Part shown: positions 10,800-20,981 of the stretch, piece by piece | Layout: the number at the start of each line of letters is the position of its first letter | How positions within the stretch are numbered: position 1 is the stretch's first letter | Source: Rebecca billardiae RCC1528 | Taxonomy: Eukaryota > Haptophyta | DNA: 64,000 nt | Assembly: GCA_965240325.2 (NCBI GenBank) | Contig: OZ251246.1 | Location: 558,001 to 622,000, forward strand | Direction of reading: 5' to 3' | Position numbers and translations under genes: made by a program | The notes under the pieces: generated by a model | What the model saw: the letters and a program-made list of their open reading frames with translations, nothing else | The model's database searches: none | What the model was told of the DNA's origin: nothing

Positions 10800-13490
10800 C
10801 CATCCGGGCCGCCAACACCAGCGGCAGCCACGCTCGAGTCTGCACTGCATGCGGCAGCAGCTGCTGGAATGGTCCCGCGGCGGATGACGGCTTTCGCCGC
10901 AGATGACAGCTCGGTGTCGCTCGCTCGAGGGGCCTCGTCGATGGACGCGCCGAGCGCGGTGACGTTACTCCACACGACCACGGCACTGCCCAGCGCGCTG
11001 GAGCCGCTGCCATCTGGTGCTGCTGTGCCCGCGCCCAGCTGGGGCCCAGCTGCAGCTGCACTTGACTCCGCGCCGCATTGGCTGCAGCAGCAGGGATGGT
11101 GCCACGGCGGGCGGCGTGGGTCGGCGCAGCTGTCAGCTCGGCGGTGCGCGCCCGAGGGGCCCGGGCATTGGTTGCACCGAGCGCGGTGTCACTGCTCGCC
11201 TCCCGCAGCGCGCTGGAGCCGCTGCCATCCGACGCTGCTGCGCCCGCGCCAAGCTTGGGCAGCAGCGGCTGCGCTAGACTCCGCGCCGCGTGCGGCAGCA
11301 GCAGCAGGGATGGTGCCACGGTGGGCGGCGGCGGTCGCTGGAGCTGAAAGCTCGGCTGTGTGCGCCCGAGGGGCCTGGGCGGTGGGCGCACCGAACGCGG
11401 CGCCGCTGCTCGCCTCGCCCATGGCGCTCGAGCCGCTGCCATCCGACGCTGCTGCGCCCGCGCCAAGCTTGGGCAGCAGCGGCTGCGCTCGACTCCGCGC
11501 CGAGTGCGGCGGCAGCAGCAGGGATGGTGCCACGGCGGGCGGCGTGGGTCGCTGGAGCTGAAAGCTCGGCAGTGTGCGCCCGAGGGGCGTGGGCGCTGGA
11601 CGCACCGAGCGCGGTGCCGCTGCTCGCCTCGCCCATGGCGCTCGAGCCGCTGCCATCCGGTGCTGGTGCGCCCACGCCCAGCTGGGGCAGCAGCAGCAGC
11701 GGCGCTCGACTCCGCGCCGCGTGCGGCAGCAGCAGCAGGGATGGTGCCACTGTGGGCGGCGGCGGTCGCTGGAGCTGAAAGCTCGGCTGTGTGCGCCCGA
11801 GGGGCCTGGGCGGTGGGCGCACCGAGCGCGGTGCCGCTGCTCGCCTCGCCCATGGCGCTCGAGCCGCTGCCATCCGACGCTGCTGCGCACGCGCCAAGCT
11901 TGGGCAGCAGCGGCTGCGCTCGACTCCGCGCCGCGTGCGGCAGCAGCAGCAGGGATGGTGCCACGGCGGGCGGCGGCGGTCGCTGGAGCTGAAAGCTCGG
12001 CTGTGTGCGCCCGAGGGGCCTGGGCGGTGGGCGCACCGAGCGCGGTGCCGCTGCTCGCCTCGCCCATGGCGCTCGAGCCGCTGCCATCCGACGCTGCTGC
12101 GCACGCGCCAAGCTTGGGCAGCAGCGGCTGCGCTCGACTCCGCGCCGCGTGCGGCAGCAGCAGCAGGGATGGTGCCACGGCGGGCGGCGGCGGTCGCTGG
12201 AGCTGAAAGCTCGGCTGTGTGCGCCCGAGGGGCCTGGGCGGTGGGCGCACCGAACGCGGTGCCGCTGCTCGCCTCGCCCATGGCGCTCGAGCCGCTGCCA
12301 TCCGACGCTGCTGCGCACGCGCCAAGCTTGGGCAGCAGCGGCTGCGCTCGACTCCGCGCCGCGTGCGGCAGCAGCAGCAGGGATGGTGCCACGGCGGGCG
12401 GCGGCGGTCGCTGGAGCTGAAAGCTCGGCTGTGTGCGCCCGAGGGGCCTGGGCGGTGGGCGCACCGAACGCGGTGCCGCTGCTCGCCTCGCCCATGGCGC
12501 TCGAGCCGCTGCCATCCGACGCTGCTGCGCCCGCGCCCAGCTTGGGCAGCAGCGGCTGCGCTCGACTCCGCGCCGCGTGCGGCAGCAGCAGCAGGGATGG
12601 TGCCACGGCGGGCGGCGGCGGTCGCTGGAGCTGAAAGCTCGGCGGTGTGCGCCCGAGGGGCCTGGTCGTTGGACGCACCGAGCGCGGTGTCCCCGCTGGC
12701 CTCCCGCAGCGCGCTCGAGCCGCTGCCATCCGATGCTGCTGCACCCGCGCCCAGCTTTGGCAGCAGCAGCCGCGCCTGACTCCGCGCCGCGTGCGGCGGC
12801 AGCAGCAGGGATGGTGCCACGGCGGGCGGCGGCGGTCGACGCAGCTGGAAGCTCGGCAGCGCACGCCCGAGGAGCCTGGGCGCTGGGCGCACAGAACGCA
12901 GTGCCGCTGCTCGCCTCGCCCATGGCGCTGGAGCCGCTGCCATCCGACGCTGCTGCGCCCGCGCCCAGCTTGGGCAGCAGCGGCTGCGCTCGACTCCGCA
13001 CCGCGTGCGGCAGCAGCAGCAGGGATGGTGCCACGGCGGGCGGCGGTGGTTGCTGCAGCCGGCAGCTCGGCGGTGCACGCCCGAGGGGCGTGGGCGCTGG
13101 ACGCACCGAGCGCGGTGCCGCTGCTCGCCTCGCCCATAGCGCTGGAGCCGCTGCCATCCGGTGCTGCTGCGCCCGCGCCCGGCCAGGGCAGCAGCAGCAG
13201 CGCTCGACTCCGCGCCGCGTGCGGCAGCAGCAGCAGGGATGGTGCCACGGCGGGCGGCCGCAACAGCTGAAAGCTTGGCAGTGCCCACCCGAGAGGCGTG
13301 GGCGCTGGACGCACCGAGCGCGGTGTAGCCGCTCGCCTCGTTCCGTAGCGCGCTCGAGCCTCTGCCATCCGATGCCGCTGCGCCCGCGCCCCGGCGCCGC
13401 TGCACGGCTGCAGCTGGCAGGCCTGGCAGCAGCTGCGCTCCGGAGGCTTCGCGCCGCATGCGGTGGTAGCAGCAGGGAGGTGCCACGGCC
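10800..13490 (+). repeat. Tandem array of ~214-bp units (left arm)
   Basis: Corresponding points of successive units recur at ~11360, 11574, 11791, 12005, 12219, 12433 and 12647, a period of 214 bp with one 217-bp unit. Central units are nearly identical and outer units diverge, the usual pattern of unequal exchange. Each unit holds CAGCAGCAGCAGGGATGGTG and CATCCGACGCTGCTGC segments. Long open frames across the array are not taken as genes, because 214 is not a multiple of three and those frames read the unit in all three phases in turn. Confidence 0.9.
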
Positions 13491-13557
13491 AGGCTGGCGG
13501 CGGTGGTCGGGCGGTGCTGGGTGCTGCTTGGCACGCGCGCCGACCGGTCGTCGTTAA

Positions 13558-13558
<1 letters not shown>

Positions 13559-13622
<64 letters not shown>
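13559..13622. repeat. (AT)n microsatellite
   Basis: About 60 bp of uninterrupted TA dinucleotides near the centre of the foldback element. Confidence 0.97.
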
Positions 13623-13623
<1 letters not shown>

Positions 13624-14399
13624 GTTATTGGTATACGTACTCTACTACAGTACTGCTACGGTCCCGGCGTAAGAGTATAGACTGCTGACCAGCTGACCGT
13701 GACCGTGTCGCGCCGGAGTGTACGTAGCACGGTGATGACGCCAGCAGTCGAGCTGCTACTGCTGCTGCTCACTACTGCTGCTCTTACATTGATGAGTTAG
13801 CTACTACTAACTTACACTGTGAGCCGCCAGGCCCAGCACAACTTGTCGTCGACAGTCCGGACGCGGACGGCGAGACCATCACATCACTGATAAGTGACTA
13901 GCTACGCGAGTCAGTCTGTGACGGCGGACAGACGACAACACCGCCGCCAGGGTACCGATCCGGATAGACCGCTAGGTGGAGTAAGTAGAGTCACTTATAT
14001 ACGCACATTCTGACGGCAGAGTGTCGGACAGCCGCCGCCCCGGGGCTGGCTGATGCATCGTCGTAGTCGGAGTACCGCTCTGAACGGCTAGTCGGAGATT
14101 GACGATGACGATTCGAGATATATGCTCGGTGCCGTAGTACGCGTGTATATATATATAATTTAAAGATAGTCGTAGTTCTTACGTACTCGTCTAGGCGGAT
14201 GCTGATGTAGTGATGACGATGCATGATGCTGCTGATAACTTCTGCATCGCCTACCTGCCGGGCTACGACTGGTCTGCGCCGCCGGCCTTATGAATATGAG
14301 CTGACCGGCATTGGCCCGCCCCGGAACCTGCTGGCGGCTCGGCTCGCAGCACGGGACAGAAGAAGTGTCGTAGCGACAGCTCCGGGGGCTGGCCAGCGC

Positions 14400-16470
14400 G
14401 CCTGACGCGTGCATCAGCGTCACTGCATTGCGCGCGTCTGCCGCCCAGGCCCCTCGCGCGTGCAGCACCGAGCTGCTAGCTGCATGCACCGCCGCCCGCC
14501 CGCCGTGGCGCCATCCCTGATGCTGCAGCCGCACTCGGCGCGACAGGGCGCGGGCGCGGCAGCATCGGATGGCAGCGGCTCGAGCGCGCCGGGCGAGGCG
14601 AGAGGCGTCAGCGCGCTCAATGCACCCACCGCCCAGGCCCCTCAGGCGCACACCGCTGAGCTTTCAGCTCTAGCGACCGTCGTCGCCCACCGCAGCACCA
14701 TCCCTGCTGCTGCCGCCGCACGCGGCGCGGAGTCGAGCGCAGCCGCTGCTGCCCAAGCTGGGCGCGGGCGCAGCAGCGTCGGATGGCAGCGGCTCCAGCG
14801 CCATGGGCGAGGCGAGCAGCGGCACCGCGTTCGGTGCGCCCACCGCCCAGGCCCCTCGGGCGCGCACCGCCGAGCTCTCAGCTCAAGCGACCGTCGTCGC
14901 CCACCGTAGCACCATCCCTGCTGCTGCCGCCGCACTCTGCGCGGAGTCGAGCGCAGCCGCTGCTGCCCAAGCTGGGCGCGGGCGCAGCAGCGTCGGATGG
15001 CAGCGGCTCGAGCGCCGTGGGCGAGGCGAGAGGCGGCACCGCGTCGGTGCGCCCACCACCCAGGCCCCTCGGGCGCGCACCGCCGAGCTTTCAGCTCTAG
15101 CGACCGTCGTCGCCCACCGTAGCACCATCCCTGCTGCTGCCGCCGCACTCTGCGCGGAGTCGAGCGCAGCCGCTGCTGCCCAAGCTTGGCGCGTGCGCAG
15201 CAGCGTCGGATGGCAGCGGCTCGAGCGCCATGGGCGAGGCGAGCAGCGGCACCGCGTTCGGTGCGCCCACCGCCAAGGCCCCTCGGGCGCACACCGCCGA
15301 GCTTTCAGCTCAAGCGACCGTCGTCGCCCACCGTAGCACCATCCCTGCTGCTGCCGCCGCACTCTGCGCGGAGTCGAGCGCAGCCGCTGCTGCCCAAGCT
15401 GGGCGCGGGCGCAGCAGCGTCGGATGGCAGCGGCTTCAGCGCCATGGGCGAGGCGAGCAGCGGCACCGCGTTCGGTGCGCCCACCGCCCAGGCCCCTCGG
15501 GCGCGCACCGCCGAGCTTGCAGCTCTAGCGACCGTCGTCGCCCACCGTAGCACCATCCCTGCTGCTGCCGCCGCACTCTGCGCGGAGTCGAGCGCAGCCG
15601 CTGCTGCCCAAGCTGGGCGCGGGCGCAGCAGCGTCGGATGGCAGCGGCTCGAGCGCCATGGGCGAGGCGAGCAGCGGCACCGCGTCGGTGCGCCCACCAC
15701 CCAGGCCCCTCGGGCGCGCACCGCCGAGCTTTCAGCTCTAGCGACCGTCGTCGCCCACCGTAGCACCATCCCTGCTGCTGCCGCCGCACTCTGCGCGGAG
15801 TCGAGCGCAGCCGCTGCTGCCCAAGCTGGGCGCGGGCGCAGCAGCGTCGGATGGCAGCGGCTCGAGCGCCATGGGCGAGGCGAGCAGCGGCACCGCGTTC
15901 GGTGCGCCCACCGCCCAGGCCCCTCGGGCGCACACCGCCGAGCTTTCAGCTCTAGCGACCGTCGTCGCCCACCGTAGCACCATCCCTGCTGCTGCCGCCG
16001 CACTCTGCGCGGAGTCGAGCGCAGCCGCTGCTGCGCAAGCTGGGCGCGGGCGCAGCAGCGTCGGATGGCAGCGGCTCCAGCGCCATGGGCGAGGCGAGCA
16101 GCGGCACCGCGTTCGGTGCGCCCACCGCCCAGGCCCCTCGGGCGTGCACCGCCGAGCCGACAGCTCCGTCGACCGCCGCCGGCCGCCGTGGCACCATCCC
16201 TGCTGCTGCCACGGCACGCGGCGCGGAGTTGAGCGCAGCTGCTGCTGTCCAAGCTGGGCGCGGGCACAGTAGTGCTCGAGGCAGCGGCTCCAGCGCGCTT
16301 GGCAGTGCCGTGGGCGCATCGAGCAGCGTCACCACGCTCGGCGCGTCCGTCGTCCAGGCCCTTCGAACCAGTGACACCAAGCTGTCAGCCGCGGCGACCG
16401 CCGTCATCCGTGCAGGACCATCCCAGCGGCCCAGCTGCTGCTGCCGCGTGCAGCATAGAGTAGAGCGCCC
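14400..16470 (-). repeat. Tandem array of ~214-bp units (right arm, inverted)
   Basis: The same unit as in the left arm but reverse-complemented, with period ~214 bp (equivalent points at 14803, 15230, 15871 and 16085). There are about eight units, one of them with a ~3-bp change in the GCGTTCGGTGCGCCC segment. It forms the inner part of the right palindrome arm. Confidence 0.9.
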
Positions 16471-16644
16471 CTCAGCCTGCCGGCAGAGTGGGGCGCAGGT
16501 GTTTGAAGCAGCACCCGGCGGTTGGTCCTGCGCTCCTGGGCACGGCTATGTACCTGTTGGTCTCATGAATGCGGGGGAATGCCAGCGCTCGCCACGCGTG
16601 CTCAGCCTCTCAGCCTCGCAAAGCAGAGGAGCACTTCATCTGCG

Positions 16645-17236
16645 AGCTCACACAGCTGTGCCGCTGCCGTCTCCTTGCTGTGACGCGCAGAGCAAGTCGA
16701 GGAGTGTCTGGCGACCACCGGTGCCAGTGCTGCGCCGACAGGTAGATGCCCACCACCCGGCCGCGCCCGTAGCATGGGCGATGGTGAGATGAGTGGCAGC
16801 ACAGCGCACAGCTACGAGCAAGGTTGATGTGCGACGGTGTGGAGGCACGCGTGCTCGCGGCATGCTCCGAGCCCCGTGCTGCGTGCCCCCTGCTGCTTCT
16901 CGCCCTTGGTCGTCTCCTCGTCGATGCCCTCCTCCCCCGTACGCGTGAGCTCCGCGACGCCATCGGGCCAGCCTACCAACGAACAGTGGGCGTGGCGCCC
17001 TGCTGACGGCTGGCTGCCATCGCAAGCCATGCACGCCTGCACACGGCAACAGGGCCGTTTGCGCCCTGTTGCCGTGTGCACGGCCACAGCGGGCCGGTGC
17101 ACACGGCAACAGCAGTGCGAAACCCCCTGAGGGTGACCCCTTTTGCGCCCCAGTGTGCACACGACAACAGGGCGCAAACGCCCCTGTTGCCGTGTGCAGT
17201 CGCCAGTGGCAAACGCCAGACCTTACTGGCCATGCA
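16645..17236 (-). repeat. Right terminal inverted arm of foldback element
   Basis: Reverse-complement partner of 9869-10458, including the same CACACGGCAACAGGGC hairpin motifs and the same outer boundary sequence TGGCGTTTGCCACTGGCGAC (read on the minus strand). Confidence 0.85.
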
Positions 17237-17453
17237 GCCGTCGCCGCCTGCGCCGTCGGAAAATTCGTTCAGCAGAGTTTTTTGGGTGCAGCGACGACCG
17301 ACGATGACGTTCGTACAGTAATCGTAGTTCATTCACTCGTTCGGCTGCAGGAAGTCCGAAGTCCCAGGAAGCTGCGACGCGCGCCGACCGGCTGCCGACG
17401 CGACGGGCTCACGCCGTCACACGGCCGGATCGGCTGTCGGCAATGCACGAGGA

Positions 17454-18089
17454 ATGGGTAGTGGAGGAGGCCAGCAGCCATGCGAGCTTTTGCGAGGACA
17501 CTCCCTCATTGAAGGTGGTGTTGGCATCACCGCCGGTGCATCATGCTCGTGGCGTCACGTGCGTGCCCGACGTCCCTCGCACAACATACCAAACGCGATC
17601 AGACGCACCGCCGCCGAGGTGGCGCTGTTTTGCATGCGGTCCATTTCGGATACTCCAGCGCGTGCTGCGAAACCGCAGATGGCGACGATTATGGAGGAAG
17701 ACCAAGAAAACACGTCGCGTGAACATGGGCTTGGCAGAAAGCAAAACACGGCGGCAAAAGTTGCAGCCGCCTGCACCGAAGAAGCAGGCCCTGCGATACG
17801 GACACGGCAAGACATGTGGATCCATCAAGAGCCACGCAGCAGTCGGGCGGAAGACAGCACATGCGTCCTCGAACGTTGCACCGTCCAGCTCCGACGCATG
17901 CAGGAACCAACCGGTGGGTATCGTCGGCTCATCATCAGCGCCGGCGGCTGCGTCTTCCGGCTCTGCCTGGTCCAACTTTGTGATGTGGAGGAGGAGATTA
18001 CTCTGATGGACGATATCGAACTGACGATTGCACGAAGCTGTGGTGATGAGGAGTTGGCGATACGCATCACGCTCTTAGCATGCTTTTAG
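17454..18089 (+). CDS. Possible gene, function unknown
   Basis: A 211-codon open frame with less skewed composition than neighbouring spurious frames; the part from the ATG at 17679 is rich in Glu, Ile and Leu and ends LAIRITLLACF. A second plus frame (17443-18006) and a minus frame (17541-17975) are also open and look equally protein-like, so I cannot say which, if any, is real. It lies just outside the foldback element and may be a remnant of a transposon gene. No domain is recognised. Confidence 0.2.
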   Translation: MGSGGGQQPCELLRGHSLIEGGVGITAGASCSWRHVRARRPSHNIPNAIRRTAAEVALFCMRSISDTPARAAKPQMATIMEEDQENTSREHGLGRKQNTAAKVAAACTEEAGPAIRTRQDMWIHQEPRSSRAEDSTCVLERCTVQLRRMQEPTGGYRRLIISAGGCVFRLCLVQLCDVEEEITLMDDIELTIARSCGDEELAIRITLLACF

Positions 18090-18277
18090 TTTCAGTTGCT
18101 GTCTGTCAGCCACGCTGTCGCCGCGCTCTTCGGAGAGCGTGCGATGAAGGCCCGCGTAGAGTCGGGGGCCCGCCCGCCGCCGCCCGGCAACCTGCCTCAC
18201 CTTGAGCCTTACGCACGTTAAAACAAATATATAATTATTATATAATAAACTGCGTAGTAGCAGCAGTAGTACTAACC

Positions 18278-18716
18278 TCGGCGAGTCCAACTACTACTAA
18301 CTTCGGCGAGTCCAACTACTACTGCTACCAATTTCGGCGAGTCCAACTACTACTAACTTCGGCGAGTCCAACTACTACTAACTTCGGCGAGTCCAACTAT
18401 ACTACTAACTTCGGCGAGTCCAACTACTACTAACTTCGGGGAGTCCAACTACTACTACTAACTTCGGCGAGTCCAACTACTACTAACTTCGGCGAGTCCA
18501 ACTACTACTAACTTCGGCGAGTCCAACTACTACTAACTTCGGGGAGTCCAAGTACTACTAACTTCGGCGAGTCCAACTACTACTAACTTCGGCGAGTCCA
18601 ACTACCACTAACTCAGGCGAGTCCAACTACTACTAACTGCGGCGAGTCCAACTACTACCAACTTCGGCGAGTCCAACTACTACTAACTCAGGCAAGTCCA
18701 ACTACTACTAACTTCG
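18278..18716. repeat. Minisatellite, ~17 units of 24-27 bp
   Basis: Head-to-tail units of consensus CTACTACTAACTTCGGCGAG + TCCAA. I count 17 copies of the GAGTCCAA core, a few altered (GGGGAGTCC, GGCAAGTCC). Units differ in the number of ACT triplets. Each contains TACTAAC, identical to the yeast branch-point box. It is not a CRISPR: there are no unique spacers. Confidence 0.95.
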
Positions 18717-19696
18717 GCCACAACATCATCCACCAGCTGCTGACCAAGAACAGGCTACACCATCGTCCACCACGACCTGCCACTGACCAAGTAGGCGACG
18801 ACATCATCCGCACCAGCTGCTGACCAAGTAGGGGACGGCCTGGCCGACGCCAACATGCTCACTCGCCTTTGATTTCGTACCCATACACTTCCTGGTGGGC
18901 CTGACGACGTCCGGACGACGACAACAACGACATCCGCCATGGGGACCAACATCATCGCGCTCACACCACTGCAACTGCTGCAAGCTTCGACCAGTACCAC
19001 TACAGACGAATCAGGAGAGCTGCGCCCTCGTGCCTGTGTCTTTAAATCATAGAATTAGTACAGATTAATGGCCCTCGCCCGGAGCCCGCGCCGCTGCGGC
19101 CTGCCCGCCAAGGCCGAGCGCGGCTCGCGAGCTGCCAGAGGCAGAGCCAGAGTCGTAACGGTCAACCTGCTGTCGCGCGTCAGCAAGTAATGAGTCACCA
19201 TCGTAATATTCATGCAGAGTCCACTATCCGCACTCGCAGGCACGCAGAACGTATGTTATACGGTATTAAGTAATGTGACCGAATATACTCGATGATGCAC
19301 GATGATGACGCGGATAGATGTATCATGTATGCGTCGTCAGCCGCCATCGTCGGCTACATATATATATGACGAGGCACCGGATAGTGCCCGGAGGCGGCGC
19401 CGCCGGGTGCTGCGCCGCTGCCGCGGCGCGGGCCTTCGATCATTCTCGTCTCAAGATCGACCGGTCTAGTGTCAAAAAAGTGTCATGGCTGACGAACGAT
19501 CGGACTGGCAAGTGCGCTGCTGCCTGTTGCCGCACGACGGCGCCAAGCACAGAGGGCGCCACGTCAGGCATCACGGGTGCGTCCAGTAACCGGTCCACGG
19601 CAGCGCGTATCTGCACATGTACAGGACGGTGTCGACTGTCGTCCTCGCGTAGGGCAGATGGGCACTCGGCGGCTCGCAATCTCGGGGCGGTAGATG

Positions 19697-19740
19697 CGTC
19701 AATCTCGCCTGCCTGAGCTGTGTGCGTCTCCTGTATTCTA
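19697..19740 (+). repeat. R1 repeat, 3' fragment
   Basis: About 44 bp matching the conserved 3' end of the R1 family (CTCGCCTGCCTGAGCTGTGT), 5'-truncated. Confidence 0.6.
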
Positions 19741-20284
19741 GTGCGCCCCTGCCCATAACTAGCCCAGATCCACAGCACCTGTGCCTGAGGCCCCGCCCCT
19801 GCGCAAGGCTGCCAGGCTGTGCCAGCGCCGCATACCGGGTGCGGAGCAAGCGGCACAGCTGCAGCTCCTCACTCACCAGCGTGACGACGCTTCGCTCGCA
19901 CGGTCGCACCCGGCGTACAGGCAAAGCCTGCCTGGGAGCAGCCCGCCGGGGTCGACCTCGGGCAGCAGCCATACATGCAGGCCAGCACGAGCGGCGGGGT
20001 GGCACCAGTGCCGGCCCCAGCCCGCAAGCGCAAACAGCCGGACGCCCCGGCCCCCGCAGCTGGTGAGACAGCGGACCGCCTCCGGGCAACAGAACCCTGC
20101 CGCCGGCTTTGAGACCGACACGCCACACAGGGGGCCCATATCCCCTGAGGGCCAGGCCTTCTGTGTGATATGCTACCCCAGTCATGACGCTTGATACACG
20201 CCTTCCCTAACCGACAGTGGGGCTCCACATTGAGTACATTCCATGGCTACTAACATGGCTCATCCGACATCCTGCCCCGGGCGT

Positions 20285-20513
20285 GCTGTCGCATCGGCGC
20301 CCAGTCGGAGAGTTCGGACGACGACGTTTTGTGGACGACGGTGGGGCGAGGGCGACGGGCGCTGGCGCGCCGCGAGGCGGCCGCAGCCCTCATCCAGGCC
20401 TCGCAGGCGGGCGGCTGAATGAATCTTCCGACGGCGCCACCATCGGCGACGACGGCTTCGTGGGCGGTGACAGTTGGCGGGCGTCAATCTCTGCGCGTCT
20501 CTTTTTCTTAGTA
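20285..20513 (+). repeat. R1 repeat, long copy
   Basis: About 230 bp closely matching 55779-56029. The shared 5' part begins GCTGTCGCATCGGCGCCCAG; the 3' part is the common GGCGGTGACAGTTGGCGGGC segment. The 3' end has a short deletion in the GCCTGCCTGAGCTG stretch. Confidence 0.8.
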
Positions 20514-20611
20514 CCCCATCCCGTACAGTTTACTATGTTTTAACGTGCACACTTGCTTTAAGGCGTGATTATGGTAAACTGTCCAGAATAGGTGGACGGT
20601 ATGATAGTACT

Positions 20612-20707
20612 ACTACCATCGGCGACGGCTTCATGGGCGGTGACAGTTGGCGGGCGTCAATCTCGCCTGCCTGAGCTGTGTGCGTCTCTTATTCTTAGTA
20701 AACTGTA
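20612..20707 (+). repeat. R1 repeat, 5'-truncated copy
   Basis: Starts at CTACCATCGGCGACGGCTTC and runs to the family 3' end TTATTCTTAGTAAACTGT. Confidence 0.8.
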
Positions 20708-20981
20708 CTTTACTTTTGTCGTAGGCAGTGAGTTTAGGGTTGCCTCTCTGATTAATACTAGCTTCTGGTCTGGCTTGTGGACAAGCTTTGCCGAACCGAG
20801 TTCTGAGTTATGAGTACTTGAGTAGCCTTGCCGAACCGAGTTCTGAGTATCACACGAGTATGATTGTTGGCGGCGGTTGGCATCTTGGCGCTCCACCTGC
20901 CGGCTGCGCACCCGCTTTAGTTACCACCGCCCTTGTAGTTCACGTAGGCACCGGCTCCCGGGCTGGGCGAGTACGCTGTGA

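Larger units (their letters stand above)
9869..17236. mobile_element. Foldback-type palindromic element, ~7.4 kb
   Basis: The two ends, 9869-10458 and 16645-17236, are near-identical inverted copies of each other. Inside them lie arrays of a ~214-bp unit, in one orientation on the left (about 10800-13490) and in the opposite orientation on the right (about 14400-16470). The centre (~13490-14400) is unrelated and carries an AT microsatellite. Long inverted repeats made partly of tandem sub-repeats are the hallmark of foldback (FB/TU-like) transposons. No transposase-like frame is visible, so this copy would be non-autonomous. I could not define a target-site duplication. An inverted segmental duplication is the alternative. 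Confidence 0.7.
18717..20981. other. Gene-poor region with R1 repeats
   Basis: Three R1 copies (19697-19740, 20285-20513, 20612-20707) lie here. Several overlapping frames of 110-200 codons between 19.3 and 20.2 kb are open on both strands, but none has a recognisable domain. A 26-bp direct repeat (GCCTTGCCGAACCGAGTTCT...) occurs around 20785-20850. I see no gene that I would defend. Confidence 0.45.

Noticed and set aside
10681-13534. Minus-strand frames of 895 and 781 codons and several plus frames
   Set aside because: They cross a 214-bp tandem array whose period is not a multiple of three, so one frame reads the same unit in three phases. That is not how a real repeat protein evolves.
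18278-18716. CRISPR array
   Set aside because: Units are contiguous and nearly identical with no unique spacers; it is a minisatellite in a eukaryotic genome.
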